Shown here piece after piece: positions 17,442 to 27,676 of a stretch of DNA of 36,376 nt. Under the pieces are notes generated by a model. That model did no database searches. It was not told the origin of the DNA and saw nothing but the letters and a program-made list of their open reading frames with translations. Within the stretch, counting starts at the first letter, position 1. Each line of letters begins with the position of its first letter. Source of the stretch: Paracoccus rhizosphaerae. GTDB lineage: Bacteria > Pseudomonadota > Alphaproteobacteria > Rhodobacterales > Rhodobacteraceae. The position numbers were made by a program, and so were the translations under genes. The DNA is taken from positions 1-36,376 of the forward strand of contig NZ_JAOTBE010000036.1 of the NCBI RefSeq assembly GCF_026162645.1. Reading direction: 5' to 3'.

Positions 17442-18383
17442 TCAGCCCGCCAGTGCCTCGTTCAGCGCCGCCTGGGGGTCGTTGCCGTCGAAGGTGGTCA
17501 CGCCCGACAGCCAAGGCGTCGCCGCGTCGGGATTGGCCGACAGCCATTCGCGCGCGGCCTCCATCGGGGCCATGCCGTCGTTCAGGATCATGCCCATGAC
17601 CTCGTTTTCCATCGGCAGCGTGAATTCGAGGTTCTGAAGGAACTGCCCCACGTTCGGGCATTCCTTGACATAGCCGGCGCGGGTGTTCGTGCGCACCTCG
17701 GCGCCGCCCAGGTCGGGACCGAAAACTTCGTCGCCGCCGGTCAGGTAGGTCATGTCGAACTGCGCGTTCATGGGGTGCGGCTCCCATCCCAGGAAGACCA
17801 CCGGCTCATCACGACCGACCGCGCGGCCGACCTGGGCGAGCATACCCTGTTCGGACGATTCAACCACCTCGAACGTGCCGAGGCCGAACTTGTCCATAGC
17901 CACCATCTCCAGCAGCAGGCGGTTGCCGTCGTTACCGGGCTCGATCCCGTAGATCTTGCCGTCCAGCGCCTCCTGATGCTCGGCGATATCGGTGAAATCC
18001 GTGATGCCAAGGTCGGCGCCGGCCTGGTTCGTGGCCAGCGTGTACTTCGCCCCGGTCAGGTTCGTGCGGACAGTGTCGACGGTTCCCGCCTCGGAATAGG
18101 GCGCGATGTCGGCCTCCATCGTGGGCATCCAGTTGCCCAGGAACACGTCGACGTCATCCGTCGACAGCGCGGTATAGGTCACCGGCACTGACAGGATGCG
18201 GGTCTCGGTCTCATATCCAAGCGCCTGCAGCACGGTCGAGGTCAGGGCGGTGGTCGCGGTGATGTCGGACCAGCCGACATCCGAGAACACCACCGTCCGG
18301 CAGCTGTCGGGTTCTTCTGCGAAGGCCGGGGCGGCCGTGGCGGCGCCGATCGCGATGAAGGCGGCAATGCGGGATAGGGTCAT
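17442..18383 (-). CDS. choX: choline ABC transporter, substrate-binding protein
   Basis: ChoX is the periplasmic choline-binding protein. The 313-residue precursor has a signal peptide (MTLSRIAAFIAIGAATAAPAFA). The mature part contains CRTVVFSDVGWSDITATTALT, VDVFLGNWMPTMEADI and VFLGWEPHPMNAQFDM, aromatic residues at positions that build the cation-pi cage of ChoX-type (OpuAC family) proteins. The ATG at 18383 follows AGGGAG at a good distance; the open frame upstream runs across the operator and is not coding. First gene of choXWV, divergent from betI. Confidence 0.95.
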   Translation of the reverse strand: MTLSRIAAFIAIGAATAAPAFAEEPDSCRTVVFSDVGWSDITATTALTSTVLQALGYETETRILSVPVTYTALSTDDVDVFLGNWMPTMEADIAPYSEAGTVDTVRTNLTGAKYTLATNQAGADLGITDFTDIAEHQEALDGKIYGIEPGNDGNRLLLEMVAMDKFGLGTFEVVESSEQGMLAQVGRAVGRDEPVVFLGWEPHPMNAQFDMTYLTGGDEVFGPDLGGAEVRTNTRAGYVKECPNVGQFLQNLEFTLPMENEVMGMILNDGMAPMEAAREWLSANPDAATPWLSGVTTFDGNDPQAALNEALAG

Positions 18384-18399
18384 GTCGGACTCCCTGTTC

Positions 18400-18420
18400 T
18401 TGATTGGTCGGTCAATTAAA
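18400..18420. promoter_or_regulatory. probable BetI operator between choX and betI
   Basis: The sequence TTGATTGGTCGGTCAATTAA contains the dyad ATTG-6-CAAT, with the flanks TTG and TAA nearly symmetric. It resembles the BetI operator I recall from enterobacteria (ATTG around a central CG, then CAAT). It lies 17 bases upstream of choX and 51 upstream of betI, so binding could repress both directions until choline is present. Confidence 0.6.
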
Positions 18421-18470
18421 GTTACAACCGTCCGGCAGTGCAACCACTTTTCCCTTTCGCAGGACCGAAC

Positions 18471-19037
18471 ATGCCGAAACTTGGCGCAGAGCCTATCCGA
18501 AAAGCAGCGTTAATCAACGCCGCCATCTTCGAGGTCGGGCGGGCGGGGTCGCTGGACGTGACCGTGGCGCAGATTGCGCGACGGGCGGGCATGTCACCGG
18601 CGTTGGCGCATCACTACTTCGGTTCGAAGGAACAGATCTTCCTGGCGGCGATGCGCCACATCCTGCGATCCTACGGGCAGTCGGTGCGCGACGCGCTGCC
18701 GGGCGAGGGCGAGCGCGGGCGACTGCTGGCGATTGTCCATGCCAGCTTTGCGCCGCAGAACTTCCAGCGCGAGACTGTCAGCGCCTGGCTGAACTTCTAT
18801 GCGCTGTCCTTCGTCAGTGATGACGCCGTCCGCTTGCTGCGGGTCTATCACCGCCGGCTGCGATCGAACCTGATCGTCGCGCTCCGAGGGCGTTGTGACG
18901 ATCCGGCCCGGACGGCCGACACGCTCGGCGCGCTGATCGACGGCGTCTACCTGCGGGCGGTCCTGAACGAAGGCCCCACGGATGCGGATGCCGCCCTGAA
19001 AACTGTTCTGTCCTATCTAGAGGAGGCCCTAGCATGA
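18471..19037 (+). CDS. betI: TetR-family transcriptional repressor BetI
   Basis: BetI represses the bet genes and is relieved by choline. The 188-residue protein begins [20 protein letters not shown], the typical BetI N-terminus. A TetR helix-turn-helix spans about residues 29-55 ([29 protein letters not shown]). The ligand domain has the family's WLNFYALSF and [11 protein letters not shown] segments and the C-terminal DGVYLRAVL. The ATG at 18471 gives this canonical start. Its stop overlaps the betB start as ATGA, so betI-betB-betA are one unit. Confidence 0.95.
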   Translation: MPKLGAEPIRKAALINAAIFEVGRAGSLDVTVAQIARRAGMSPALAHHYFGSKEQIFLAAMRHILRSYGQSVRDALPGEGERGRLLAIVHASFAPQNFQRETVSAWLNFYALSFVSDDAVRLLRVYHRRLRSNLIVALRGRCDDPARTADTLGALIDGVYLRAVLNEGPTDADAALKTVLSYLEEALA

Positions 19038-20479
19038 GCCTGTCCGCCCAACCGACCGCCAGCCTGTTCATCGGTGGCCGCCCCGTCGAGGGTCAGGGCG
19101 CCGACCTGCCGGTCCGCTATCCCTTCACCGGCGACGTCATCGCAACGCTGAAAGAGGCCACGGTAGACCAGGTCGCGCAGGCCTGTGCCGCGGCCCGTGC
19201 CGCGCAACCGGCTTGGGCGGCCCTTGCGCCGGTTCAGCGGGGGCGCATCCTCGGCCGTGCAGCGGCGATCATCCTGGACCGGAACGAAGAACTGGCCCGG
19301 CTGGAGACGCTGGACACCGGCAAGCCGATCCAGGAGACGCTGGTTGCCGACTGGCCGTCGGGGGCGGCGGCGCTGGAATATTTCGCGGGCCTTGCCGCGA
19401 CCCTGACGGGCCACACAATCCCGCTGGGGCAGGACTGGGCCTATACGCGGCGCGAACCGCTTGGGGTCTGCGCTGGCATCGGGGCCTGGAACTATCCAAG
19501 CCAGATCGCCTGCTGGAAGGCCGCGCCCGCGCTTGTGATGGGCAACACGATGGTCTTCAAGCCGTCCGAGGAAACGCCGCTCGGTGCACTGAAGCTGGCA
19601 GAGATCTTCATCGAGGCCGGGATGCCGCCGGGGGTCTTCAATGTGGTCCAGGGCCGCGGCCAGGTCGGGGCGGCGCTGGTCGGCAACCCGGATGTGGCCA
19701 AGGTTTCGCTGACCGGATCGGTGCCGACCGGGCGGCGCGTCTATGCGGCCGCCGCCGAAGGGATGCGCCATGTCACAATGGAGCTTGGCGGCAAGTCGCC
19801 TCTGATCGTGTTCGACGACGCGAACCTCGAGGACGCTGTCGGGGCCGCGATCCTCGCGAACTTCTACAGCTCGGGGCAGATCTGCTCGAACGGGACGCGC
19901 GTGTTCCTGCAGGAGGGCATCAAGGAGGATTTTCTGGCCCGGCTGGCCCAACGGCTGCGCGAGGTCCGCATGGGCGATCCGCTGGACCCTAACACGAATC
20001 ACGGACCGATCATCAGCCCCGCACAGGCCGGCAAGATCCGTGACGCCATCGCCGCAGGGCAGGCCGCTGGCGCGCGGCTGGTCTGCGGCGGGCCGGGCGA
20101 GGGGGCCTTCATCCCGCCCACGGTCTTCGCCGACGCGACCGACGACATGGCCATCGCGACCGACGAGATCTTCGGCCCCGTCATGACCGCCCTCAGCTTT
20201 CGCGAAGAGGCCGAGGTCATCGCCCGCGCCAATGGCACCGGCTTCGGTCTGGCAGCCGGGGTGTTCACCCAAGATCTGACCCGCGCCCACCGTGTCGTCG
20301 CAGCGCTTGAGGCCGGGACCTGCTGGATCAACACCTACAACCTGACCCCGGTCGAGATGCCCTTCGGCGGCGTCAAGATGTCGGGCCTGGGGCGTGAGAA
20401 CTCGGCCGCCGCCATCGAACATTATTCGCAGCTGAAATCCGTCTACGTCGGGATGGGGGGCGTCGATGCACCCTACTGA
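19034..20479 (+). CDS. betB: betaine-aldehyde dehydrogenase
   Basis: BetB oxidises betaine aldehyde to glycine betaine with NAD(P)+, the second step of osmoprotectant synthesis from choline. The 481-residue aldehyde dehydrogenase has Asn152 in [10 protein letters not shown], Glu250 in MELGGKSPL and the nucleophile Cys284 in [13 protein letters not shown]. The last sequence is the characteristic BetB form of the active site. The cofactor segment [12 protein letters not shown] and the C-terminal [18 protein letters not shown] are typical. It overlaps betI by four bases and betA by 14, so all three are tightly coupled. Confidence 0.97.
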   Translation: MSLSAQPTASLFIGGRPVEGQGADLPVRYPFTGDVIATLKEATVDQVAQACAAARAAQPAWAALAPVQRGRILGRAAAIILDRNEELARLETLDTGKPIQETLVADWPSGAAALEYFAGLAATLTGHTIPLGQDWAYTRREPLGVCAGIGAWNYPSQIACWKAAPALVMGNTMVFKPSEETPLGALKLAEIFIEAGMPPGVFNVVQGRGQVGAALVGNPDVAKVSLTGSVPTGRRVYAAAAEGMRHVTMELGGKSPLIVFDDANLEDAVGAAILANFYSSGQICSNGTRVFLQEGIKEDFLARLAQRLREVRMGDPLDPNTNHGPIISPAQAGKIRDAIAAGQAAGARLVCGGPGEGAFIPPTVFADATDDMAIATDEIFGPVMTALSFREEAEVIARANGTGFGLAAGVFTQDLTRAHRVVAALEAGTCWINTYNLTPVEMPFGGVKMSGLGRENSAAAIEHYSQLKSVYVGMGGVDAPY

Positions 20480-22100
20480 ACCCACCCAATACGTCATCGT
20501 CGGCGCGGGCAGCGCCGGCTGCGCGCTTGCCTATCGTCTGACCGAGGCAGGCCGGACGGTGACGCTGATCGAATACGGCGGCAGCGACATGGGAGTCTAT
20601 ATTCAGATGCCCGGCGCACTGTCCTATCCGATGAACATGCCGCGTTATGACTGGGGGTTCTCCAGCCAGCCCGAGCCGCATCTGGGTGGACGGCGGCTGG
20701 TGACGCCGCGCGGCAAGGTGCTGGGCGGATCGTCCTCGATCAACGGCATGGTCTTCGTGCGTGGTAACCCCAAAGATTTCCAGCACTGGGCCGACAGCGG
20801 CGCGACGGGCTGGGACTATGCTGGCGTCCTGCCATACTTCAAGCGGATGGAGACTTGGCACGGAGATCCCACCGGGGCGCAAACCTCGCTCTGGCGGGGC
20901 ACGGACGGGCCGTTGCACGTTACGCGCGGCAAGCGCAAGAACCCGCTGTTCAACACCTTCATCCAAGCGGGGCAGCAGGCAGGCTGGCCGCGCAATGACG
21001 ACTATAATGGAGAGCGGCAGGAAGGCTTCGGCCCGATGGAGGCCACGATCTGGAAGGGCCGCCGCTGGTCCGCTGCCAACGCCTATCTGCGCCCGGCGCG
21101 CAAATCGGGCCGGCTGACGCTGGTCCGGGGGCTGGCACGGCGTATCCTCTTTCGAGGAAAGCAGGCCTATGGGGTTGAGGTCGAAACGAAATCTGGAAAT
21201 CTCAACGTCGAGGCTGGTCGTGAGGTGATCCTCTCGGCCAGCTCTATCAACACGCCGAAGCTGCTGATGCTGTCGGGGATCGGGCCGGCGGACCATCTGC
21301 GCCAGCACGGCATCGCGCCGCTGGTTGATCGGCCGGGTGTGGGCGCGAACCTGCAGGACCATCTGGAGGTCTACATGCAGTACAAGTCCCTGAAGCCGGT
21401 GACGCTTTACACGTACTACAACCTGCTGGGCAAAAGCCGGGTCGGTCTGGAATGGCTGCTTCAGAAGACCGGTCTCGGCGCCTCGAACCAGTTCGAGAGC
21501 TGCGGTTTCATCCGGTCGTCGGACGCGGTCGACTATCCCGATATCCAGTATCACTTCCTGCCGCTGGCCGTCCGCTATGACGGAAAGGCCGCCGCCCAGG
21601 GGCACGGATTTCAGGCGCATGTCGGGCCGATGCGGTCCAAGTCACGCGGCACCGTCAGGCTGGCCAGTGACGATCCGGCCGCCGCGCCCGAAATCCGCTT
21701 CAACTACATGTCGCACGAGGATGACTGGGCCGAGTTCCGGGCCTGCGTCCGTCACACCCGTCGCATCTTCGACGCTCCGGCGTTCCGCGACTATCGCGGG
21801 GACGAGATCCAGCCGGGCGACGCGGTGCAGAGCGACGAGCAGATCGATGCCTTTATCCGCGAACACGCCGAATCGGCCTATCACCCCTGTGGTACCGCGC
21901 GCATGGGTGCGGCGGATGACCCGCAGGCCGTGGTGGATCCGGAACTGCGCGTGATCGGGGTCGAGGGGCTGCGCGTTGCCGACAGCTCGATCTTCCCGCG
22001 CATCACCAACGGCAACCTCAATGCACCCTCGATCATGACCGGCGAAAAGGCCGCCGATCACGTTCTGGGCCGCCAAATGCTGCGCGAGAACCCCGCCTGA
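20466..22100 (+). CDS. betA: choline dehydrogenase
   Basis: BetA is the membrane-associated flavoprotein oxidising choline to betaine aldehyde. The 544-residue GMC oxidoreductase has the FAD-binding VGAGSAG (12-18), the GMC signature [18 protein letters not shown], a second GMC motif [16 protein letters not shown], and the C-terminal active site with His473 in HPCGTARMG and an Asn near 517-519 in NGNLNAPSI. Length matches BetA. It begins within the end of betB. Its stop lies inside a hairpin shared with the converging metH gene. No betC gene is in the window. Confidence 0.97.
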   Translation: MHPTEPTQYVIVGAGSAGCALAYRLTEAGRTVTLIEYGGSDMGVYIQMPGALSYPMNMPRYDWGFSSQPEPHLGGRRLVTPRGKVLGGSSSINGMVFVRGNPKDFQHWADSGATGWDYAGVLPYFKRMETWHGDPTGAQTSLWRGTDGPLHVTRGKRKNPLFNTFIQAGQQAGWPRNDDYNGERQEGFGPMEATIWKGRRWSAANAYLRPARKSGRLTLVRGLARRILFRGKQAYGVEVETKSGNLNVEAGREVILSASSINTPKLLMLSGIGPADHLRQHGIAPLVDRPGVGANLQDHLEVYMQYKSLKPVTLYTYYNLLGKSRVGLEWLLQKTGLGASNQFESCGFIRSSDAVDYPDIQYHFLPLAVRYDGKAAAQGHGFQAHVGPMRSKSRGTVRLASDDPAAAPEIRFNYMSHEDDWAEFRACVRHTRRIFDAPAFRDYRGDEIQPGDAVQSDEQIDAFIREHAESAYHPCGTARMGAADDPQAVVDPELRVIGVEGLRVADSSIFPRITNGNLNAPSIMTGEKAADHVLGRQMLRENPA

Positions 22101-22111
22101 GGTTCAGGCGG
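22093..22111. terminator. hairpin covering both stop codons of betA and metH
   Basis: CCGCCTGA (22093-22100) and TCAGGCGG (22104-22111) form a perfect 8-bp stem with a 3-nt loop; each arm contains one gene's TGA. It lacks a T-tract in either direction, so a bidirectional termination role is plausible but not certain. Both genes end in an Ala codon plus TGA, which partly explains the symmetry. Confidence 0.45.
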
Positions 22112-24821
22112 CGTCCGATGCGGCCTGGCGGCGGGTATAGTTCAGGACCGGGGCCAGCCACCGCTCGGCCTCGTCCAAGGTCCAGCCCTTGCGCCCGGCA
22201 TAGTCGCGCGCCTGATCTTCCTCGATCTTGGCAACGCCAAAGTAATAGCTGTCCGGATGCGCGACATAGAGGCCCGAGACCGAGCTGCCGGGCCACATCG
22301 CCATGCTTTCGGTCAGTTCGACCCCCGTCGCAGCTTCCGCGTCCAACAGACTGAAGAGCGTAAGCTTTTCCGTATGGTCGGGTTGGGCTGGATAGCCCGG
22401 CGCGGGGCGAATGCCCTTGTAAGGCTCGGCAATCAGCTCTTCTGGCGTAAAGCCTTCGAGGGGCGCGTAGGCCCAGAACTCGCGGCGGACGCGTTCGTGC
22501 AGCATCTCGGCCATGGCCTCGGCGATCCGGTCGGCCAGCGCCTTCACCATGATCGCGCCATAGTCGTCGTTGGCACGTTCATAGCGGGCGGCAACCTCGG
22601 CTTCCTCGGGGCCGGCTGTCACGACGAAGCCGCCGACATGGTCCGGGATGCCTTCGGGCGCCACGAAATCCGCCAGCGCCACATTTGGCCGATCCCCCCG
22701 CTTGGTGACCTGCTGGCGCAACGTGTGCAGCGTGCCGAGCGTCTTCGACCGATCCGCATCCGTGAACAGGCGAATGTCGTCCCCCACCGCGTTGGCGGGC
22801 CAGAACCCCAAAACGGCGCGCGGCCTGAACCACTGGCCGTCGATGATGCGGGCCAGCATCTCCTGCGCCTCGGCGAACAACTGGCGGGCGGCCTCGCCCT
22901 GCTTCTCGTCGTCCAGAATGCGCGGATACACGCCCTTCAGCTCCCACGTCTGGAAGAAGGGCGTCCAGTCGATATAGCGCGCGATCTGCGCCAGGTCCCA
23001 GTCGTCGATCACGCGGGTGCCGGTGAAGCTCGGCGCGGTCGGCTCATAGGCGCTCCAGTCGATCTTCAGCGCGTTGGCGCGCGCCGCCGACAATGGAAGG
23101 CGCTGCTTGGCGGCCTCTGACCGTTCATGGCGGTCGGCGACCTCGGCATATTCGGCGCGGATGCCGTCGATATAGGCATCCTTGTGGCTGGCGCTCAGCA
23201 GCGATGAGGCCACGCCCACGGCCCGGCTGGCATCTGTCACATAGACCGCTTGGTTGCGCGTGAAGCGCGGCGCGATCTTGACCGCCGTGTGGATCTTCGA
23301 GGTCGTCGCCCCACCGATCAGCAGCGGGATGTCAAAGCCTTCGCGCTCCATTTCTGAGGCGACGTGGACCATTTCGTCCAGCGACGGGGTGATCAGGCCA
23401 GAGAGGCCGATCAGGTCCACCTTTTCATCGCGCGCAACCTGCAGGATCTTCTGAGCGGGCACCATGACGCCCAAGTCGATGACCTCGAAGTTGTTGCAGG
23501 CCAAGACGACCCCAACGATGTTCTTGCCGATGTCATGGACGTCGCCCTTGACGGTGGCCATCAGGATCTTGCCGGCCGTCTCGCGGTCGCTCCCGCCGTT
23601 CAGTCGCTTTTCCTCTTCCATGTAGGGCAGAAGAACAGCGACCGCCTGCTTCATCACGCGGGCCGATTTCACCACCTGGGGCAGGAACATCTTCCCCGCG
23701 CCAAACAGGTCGCCCACCACGTTCATCCCGGCCATCAGCGGGCCTTCGATGACATGCAGCGGCCGTTCGGCCTGCTGGCGCGCCTCCTCGGTGTCGGCTT
23801 CGATATATTCGGTGATGCCGTTCACCAGCGCATGCTGCAGCCGCTTGTCCAACGGCCATTCGCGCCAGGACAGGTCCTTTTCGCGCTTGGCCCCTCCGCC
23901 GTCGCCCCGGAAGCGCTCCGCAATCTCCAGCAGACGCTCGGTCGCGTCCGGGCGGCGGTTCAGGACGACATCCTCGCATGCCTCGCGCAGCTCTGGATCG
24001 ATCTGGTCATAAACCGCCAGCTGCCCCGCGTTGACGATGCCCATGTCCATCCCCGCCTGGATGGCGTGATAGAGGAACACAGCGTGCATCGCCTCGCGTA
24101 CCGGCTCGTTGCCGCGGAAGCTGAAGCTCAGGTTCGATACGCCGCCAGATACGTGAGCATGCGGCAGGTTCTGGCGGATCCAGCGCGTCGCTTCGATGAA
24201 ATCGACGCCGTAATTGTTGTGCTCCTCGATGCCTGTCGCCACGGCGAAGATGTTCGGATCGAAGATGATGTCCTCGGGTGGGAAGCCAACCTCATCGACG
24301 AGGATGCGATAGGCCCGCTGACAGATCTCGATCTTCCGGGCGGCGGTGTCGGCCTGACCCTGTTCGTCAAAGGCCATGACCACGACCGCGGCGCCATAGG
24401 CGAGACAGAGGCGCGCCTGGTGGCGGAACTGGTCCTCGCCCTCCTTCATGGAGATCGAGTTCACCACCGGCTTGCCCTGCACGCATTGCAGGCCCGCCTC
24501 AATCACCTCCCACTTGGAGCTGTCGATCATGACCGGCACGCGGGCGATATCGGGCTCGGCCGCCAGCAGGTTCAGGAACTCGACCATGGCGGCTCGGCTG
24601 TCAATCAGCCCCTCGTCCATGTTGATGTCGATGATCTGGGCGCCGTTCTCCACCTGATCGCGGGCGACATCCAGTGCGGCGGCATAGTCACGGTTCTTGA
24701 TCAGCTTGCGGAAGCGGGCGCTGCCGGTGACGTTCGTGCGTTCGCCCACGTTCACGAAGGGGATGTCCGGGGTCAGAACGAAGGGCTCGAGGCCCGAAAG
24801 GCGCAGGGTTCGGTCAAGCAT
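22104..24821 (-). CDS. metH: methionine synthase, folate-, cobalamin- and AdoMet-binding domains (C-terminal part of a split MetH)
   Basis: This 905-residue protein carries everything of cobalamin-dependent methionine synthase except the homocysteine domain. In order: the pterin/folate domain ([38 protein letters not shown]), the cap and B12-binding domain with [15 protein letters not shown], whose His coordinates cobalt, and the reactivation domain with the AdoMet-binding [15 protein letters not shown]. MetH transfers methyl from methyl-tetrahydrofolate to homocysteine. I start at the ATG at 24821, overlapping the N-terminal partner by eight bases. Split metH genes are known in Rhodobacteraceae, so this is a normal form and not a broken gene. 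Confidence 0.94.
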   Translation of the reverse strand: MLDRTLRLSGLEPFVLTPDIPFVNVGERTNVTGSARFRKLIKNRDYAAALDVARDQVENGAQIIDINMDEGLIDSRAAMVEFLNLLAAEPDIARVPVMIDSSKWEVIEAGLQCVQGKPVVNSISMKEGEDQFRHQARLCLAYGAAVVVMAFDEQGQADTAARKIEICQRAYRILVDEVGFPPEDIIFDPNIFAVATGIEEHNNYGVDFIEATRWIRQNLPHAHVSGGVSNLSFSFRGNEPVREAMHAVFLYHAIQAGMDMGIVNAGQLAVYDQIDPELREACEDVVLNRRPDATERLLEIAERFRGDGGGAKREKDLSWREWPLDKRLQHALVNGITEYIEADTEEARQQAERPLHVIEGPLMAGMNVVGDLFGAGKMFLPQVVKSARVMKQAVAVLLPYMEEEKRLNGGSDRETAGKILMATVKGDVHDIGKNIVGVVLACNNFEVIDLGVMVPAQKILQVARDEKVDLIGLSGLITPSLDEMVHVASEMEREGFDIPLLIGGATTSKIHTAVKIAPRFTRNQAVYVTDASRAVGVASSLLSASHKDAYIDGIRAEYAEVADRHERSEAAKQRLPLSAARANALKIDWSAYEPTAPSFTGTRVIDDWDLAQIARYIDWTPFFQTWELKGVYPRILDDEKQGEAARQLFAEAQEMLARIIDGQWFRPRAVLGFWPANAVGDDIRLFTDADRSKTLGTLHTLRQQVTKRGDRPNVALADFVAPEGIPDHVGGFVVTAGPEEAEVAARYERANDDYGAIMVKALADRIAEAMAEMLHERVRREFWAYAPLEGFTPEELIAEPYKGIRPAPGYPAQPDHTEKLTLFSLLDAEAATGVELTESMAMWPGSSVSGLYVAHPDSYYFGVAKIEEDQARDYAGRKGWTLDEAERWLAPVLNYTRRQAASDAA

Positions 24822-25851
24822 AGGCGGGCACCTTTCTGGGGGCGAAACCGGCAACGGCATCGGCGATGGCGCGGATATGGTCGGGCGTTGTGCCGCAGCA
24901 GCCGCCTACGACGTTGACCAGACCTTCGCGAGCGAATTCAGCCACCTGCGGCGCGGTGTCGTTCGGCCCTTCGTCATACTGCCCGAAGGCATTGGGCAGG
25001 CCGGCATTGGGATAGGCGCAGATCAGCGTGTCGGCCACCGCCGACAGTTCCGCCAGGTGGGGGCGCATCGCGGCCGCGCCGAGCGCGCAGTTCAGGCCGA
25101 TGGACCAGGGGTTCGCGTGGCGCACCGAATGCCAGAAGGCGGTCGGCGTCTGCCCCGACAGGGTGCGCCCCGACGCGTCCGTGATCGTGCCCGAGATCAT
25201 GACAGGCAGGCGCTGGCCATGTTCCTCCATCGCCTGGATGCAGGCGAAGATCGCGGCCTTGGCATTCAGGGTGTCGAAGATCGTCTCGATCAGCAGGATG
25301 TCGGCACCGCCTTCGATCAACCCGCGGGCCTGCTGGTGATAGGCAAGGCGCAGATCCTCAAAGGTCACCGCGCGATAGCCGGGGTCGTTGACGTCGGGGC
25401 TCATCGACGCGGTGCGGTTCGTCGGCCCCAGTGCGCCCGCAACGAAACGGGGCCGGCCGTCCTCGGCCGTGGCGCGGTCCAAGGCACGACGCACGACCCG
25501 TGCCCCTTCGACGTTCAGGTCATGGACCGCCGCCTGCATCCCGTAATCGGCCTGGGCGATGGTCGTCGCCGAGAACGTGTTCGACTCGACGATGTCAGCG
25601 CCGGCGATGGCATAGTTGTAGTGGATCTGCTCGACCGCCTCGGGCTGGGTCAGGATCAGCAAGTCGTTGTTGCCGGTCTGCGGATGATCCGAATGGTGGC
25701 GGCAGGCGTGGCCCGACCCGTGCCCGGTATAGTCATCCTCGCCCAGGGCGAGGGCCTGGATCTGCGTTCCCATGGCCCCGTCCAGGATCAGGATGCGTTC
25801 GGCGGCAGCTTTGTTCAGCGCCGCAAAGGCGGCAGACATGGGCAGGGGCAT
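24814..25851 (-). CDS. metH: methionine synthase, homocysteine-binding part (N-terminal half of a split MetH)
   Basis: The 345-residue protein is a stand-alone homocysteine S-methyltransferase domain. It begins near [17 protein letters not shown], has [31 protein letters not shown] and [12 protein letters not shown], and the zinc site: one Cys in IGLNCALGA and the pair in [12 protein letters not shown]. It supplies the zinc-activated homocysteine to the cobalamin protein encoded immediately downstream. The start at 25851 has AAAGG eight bases upstream; a second ATG at 25839 is possible. The close match to the N-terminal third of fused MetH, and the following gene, favour a split synthase over a betaine-homocysteine methyltransferase, although betaine production next door makes that a tempting alternative. 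Confidence 0.92.
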   Translation of the reverse strand: MPLPMSAAFAALNKAAAERILILDGAMGTQIQALALGEDDYTGHGSGHACRHHSDHPQTGNNDLLILTQPEAVEQIHYNYAIAGADIVESNTFSATTIAQADYGMQAAVHDLNVEGARVVRRALDRATAEDGRPRFVAGALGPTNRTASMSPDVNDPGYRAVTFEDLRLAYHQQARGLIEGGADILLIETIFDTLNAKAAIFACIQAMEEHGQRLPVMISGTITDASGRTLSGQTPTAFWHSVRHANPWSIGLNCALGAAAMRPHLAELSAVADTLICAYPNAGLPNAFGQYDEGPNDTAPQVAEFAREGLVNVVGGCCGTTPDHIRAIADAVAGFAPRKVPAYA

Positions 25852-25853
25852 GG

Positions 25854-25895
25854 GCAGGGCCTTTCGCTTGAAGCCCGTGATATAGTCCGCCCTGC
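25854..25895 (-). promoter_or_regulatory. possible metH leader hairpin near the start codon
   Basis: On the minus strand GCAGGGC (25895-25889) is complementary to GCCCTGC (25860-25854), two bases before the metH start. The folded form would flank and partly hide the AAAGG ribosome binding site. I find no match to a cobalamin box or to the SAM-responsive motifs I remember, so it is only a structural candidate. Confidence 0.3.
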
Positions 25896-25945
25896 GCCCG
25901 TCAGCAAATTCATAATTCTGGACAAGATCATGAGCTGCGCGCAAG

Positions 25946-26398
25946 TCAGAGCGGGACCCCCCGTTCGTCCTTCAGCGTTTTCAGCACGATCTCGGACCGT
26001 ACCTGCGCGACCTGGGGATGTGGCAGAAGGTGGCGGTGGACGAAGTCGGCAAAACCGTCCAGATCGCGCGCCCTGATGTCCAGGATATAGTCGGCGTCGC
26101 CCGAGACCGAGAAGGCTGACCGGATCATCGGCTGGCTGGCCACGAAGCGGGCGAACTCTTCCTCTCGACCCTGGCCATGACCGCGCAGGTTGACGCGGAT
26201 GATCGCGCGGAACCCGTGTCCAAGTTTTGCAGGCGAAAGACGGGCGGAATAGCCTTCGATAATGCCCGCTTCCTCCAGCGCCGCGCGGCGGCGAGAGATC
26301 TGCGACGCAGAGAGGCCGACAGCCTCGGCCAAGGCGGCATTGGTCAGCGCCCCGTCGCGCTGCAGTGCTGTCAGAATGGCATCATCAAATCGATCCAC
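25946..26398 (-). CDS. Lrp/AsnC family transcriptional regulator
   Basis: A 150-residue regulator with the family architecture: an N-terminal winged helix (residues 3-50, [46 protein letters not shown]) and a C-terminal RAM/AsnC ligand domain (residues 60-140) including [29 protein letters not shown]. Starting at the GTG at 26398 gives the usual length, and a TGAGGTG lies upstream at a good distance; the frame is open much further upstream but runs into the divergent hpd gene. It diverges from hpd across 130 bp, which contains a GACCATGGTC palindrome (26485-26494), so it may control hpd, itself or metH downstream. The effector amino acid is unknown. Confidence 0.9.
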   Translation of the reverse strand: MDRFDDAILTALQRDGALTNAALAEAVGLSASQISRRRAALEEAGIIEGYSARLSPAKLGHGFRAIIRVNLRGHGQGREEEFARFVASQPMIRSAFSVSGDADYILDIRARDLDGFADFVHRHLLPHPQVAQVRSEIVLKTLKDERGVPL

Positions 26399-26484
26399 GC
26401 ACACCTCATGCGTCGCGTGCGCCGAGCGCGCATCAATCTTGCACTTATCTGGCCGAAGCGATGTCGATTGCAAGCGTCGTGCAT

Positions 26485-26494
26485 GACCATGGTC
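26485..26494. promoter_or_regulatory. palindrome in the lrp-hpd divergent region
   Basis: GACCATGGTC is a perfect 10-bp palindrome, with near-symmetric flanks CAT and GTATG, located 34 bases upstream of hpd. It could be an operator for the divergently encoded Lrp-type regulator, but a 10-bp dyad can arise by chance. Confidence 0.3.
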
Positions 26495-26528
26495 GTATGA
26501 TATCTCCAAGCTTACAGGAGGAGAGACC

Positions 26529-27641
26529 ATGGGACCGTTTCCGCACGACGCCCCCAAGGCGACCATCAGCCAGGCAAACCCCGCCGGCACCGACGGCTTC
26601 GAATTCGTCGAATACGCCCACACCGATCCGACCGTGCTTGATCGGATCTTCCGCCAGATGGGCTTCACCCCGGTCGCTAGGCACAAGACCAAGGATATCA
26701 CGCTCTATCGTCAGGGCGATATCAACTATCTGCTGAACGCCGAGCCTGACAGCCACGCGGCTGGTTTCGTGGCCGAGCATGGTCCCTGCGCCCCTGCCAT
26801 GGCCTGGCGGGTCGTCGACGCCCAGGTGGCGCTGAAGCGGGCGCTGGACCTGGGGGCGACCGAATATACCGGGACCGGCAAGTCGATCGATGCGCCCGCC
26901 GTGCTGGGTATCGGCGGATCGCTGCTCTATTTCATCGACCGCTATGGCGCCGACGGCAGCGCCTATGACGCCGATTTCGACTGGCTGGGCAAGACTGACC
27001 CGCGCCCCGAGGGGTTCGGCTTCTTCTATCTGGATCACCTGACGCACAACGTGATCCGCGGCAACATGGACACGTGGTACAAGTTCTACCACGACACGTT
27101 CAACTTCCGCGAAATCAAGTATTTTGATATCAAGGGCAAGCAGACGGGCCTCGTCAGCCGCGCCCTGACCTCGCCCGACGGCAAGATCCGCATCCCGATC
27201 AACGAGAGCACGGACGAGCACAGCCAGATCGAGGAATACCTGCGCGAGTACAAGGGCGAGGGTATCCAGCACATCGCGATCGCCTCGAACGACATCTACG
27301 CGGGCACCGACCAGATTGCAGATGCCGGGATGGAGTTCATGCCCGGGCCGCCGGATACCTACTACGAGATGTCGCACCGCCGCGTGAAGGGCCATGAAGA
27401 GCCGATCAACCGCATGAAGGCGCGCGGCATCCTGATCGACGGTGAAGGCGTCGTCGGCGGTGGCGAGACCCGTATCCTGCTGCAGATCTTCTCGAAAACG
27501 GTGATCGGACCGATCTTCTTCGAGTTCATCCAGCGCAAGGGCGACGATGGTTTCGGCGAGGGCAACTTCCGCGCCCTGTTCGAATCCATCGAGGAAGACC
27601 AGATCCGGCGCGGCGTCCTGACCGCCGCCCCGGCCGAGTAG
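26529..27641 (+). CDS. hpd: 4-hydroxyphenylpyruvate dioxygenase
   Basis: HppD converts 4-hydroxyphenylpyruvate to homogentisate in tyrosine degradation, using Fe(II) and oxygen. The 370-residue protein has two VOC domains. Iron ligands are visible at His170 (YLDHLTHNV), His248 (GIQHIAI) and Glu332 (FFEFIQRKG). Other family motifs are WYKFYHDTFNFREIKYFDI and the C-terminal FGEGNFRALFESIEEDQIRRG. The start follows an excellent AGGAGGAGA. homogentisate dioxygenase and fumarylacetoacetase genes are not in the window. It is followed by a strong hairpin and a Rieske gene on the same strand. Confidence 0.97.
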   Translation: MGPFPHDAPKATISQANPAGTDGFEFVEYAHTDPTVLDRIFRQMGFTPVARHKTKDITLYRQGDINYLLNAEPDSHAAGFVAEHGPCAPAMAWRVVDAQVALKRALDLGATEYTGTGKSIDAPAVLGIGGSLLYFIDRYGADGSAYDADFDWLGKTDPRPEGFGFFYLDHLTHNVIRGNMDTWYKFYHDTFNFREIKYFDIKGKQTGLVSRALTSPDGKIRIPINESTDEHSQIEEYLREYKGEGIQHIAIASNDIYAGTDQIADAGMEFMPGPPDTYYEMSHRRVKGHEEPINRMKARGILIDGEGVVGGGETRILLQIFSKTVIGPIFFEFIQRKGDDGFGEGNFRALFESIEEDQIRRGVLTAAPAE

Positions 27642-27650
27642 GGGGGAGCG

Positions 27651-27676
27651 GCGCGGCAGCGGGGAGGCTGCCGCGC
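27651..27676 (+). terminator. 10-bp hairpin between hpd and the Rieske gene
   Basis: GCGCGGCAGC (27651-27660) and GCTGCCGCGC (27667-27676) form a perfect 10-bp GC-rich stem with a 6-nt loop. No T-tract follows, and the next gene starts nine bases later, so attenuation or mRNA processing between the two genes is as likely as termination. Confidence 0.5.

Noticed and set aside
19013..20497. A 494-codon minus-strand frame opposite betB
   Set aside because: BetB has all catalytic residues in the other frame; the antisense product has no motif.
24814..24821. metH read as a frameshifted pseudogene
   Set aside because: Both parts have complete motifs, plausible starts and a regular short overlap, and split MetH is known in this group.
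23364..24917. A 517-codon plus-strand frame opposite metH
   Set aside because: MetH domains are unambiguous on the minus strand; the antisense frame is a GC-driven shadow.
25852..25945. Cobalamin or SAM riboswitch upstream of metH
   Set aside because: The leader is short and I see neither a B12 box nor the SAM-II or SAM/SAH core sequences; only an unassigned hairpin is reported.
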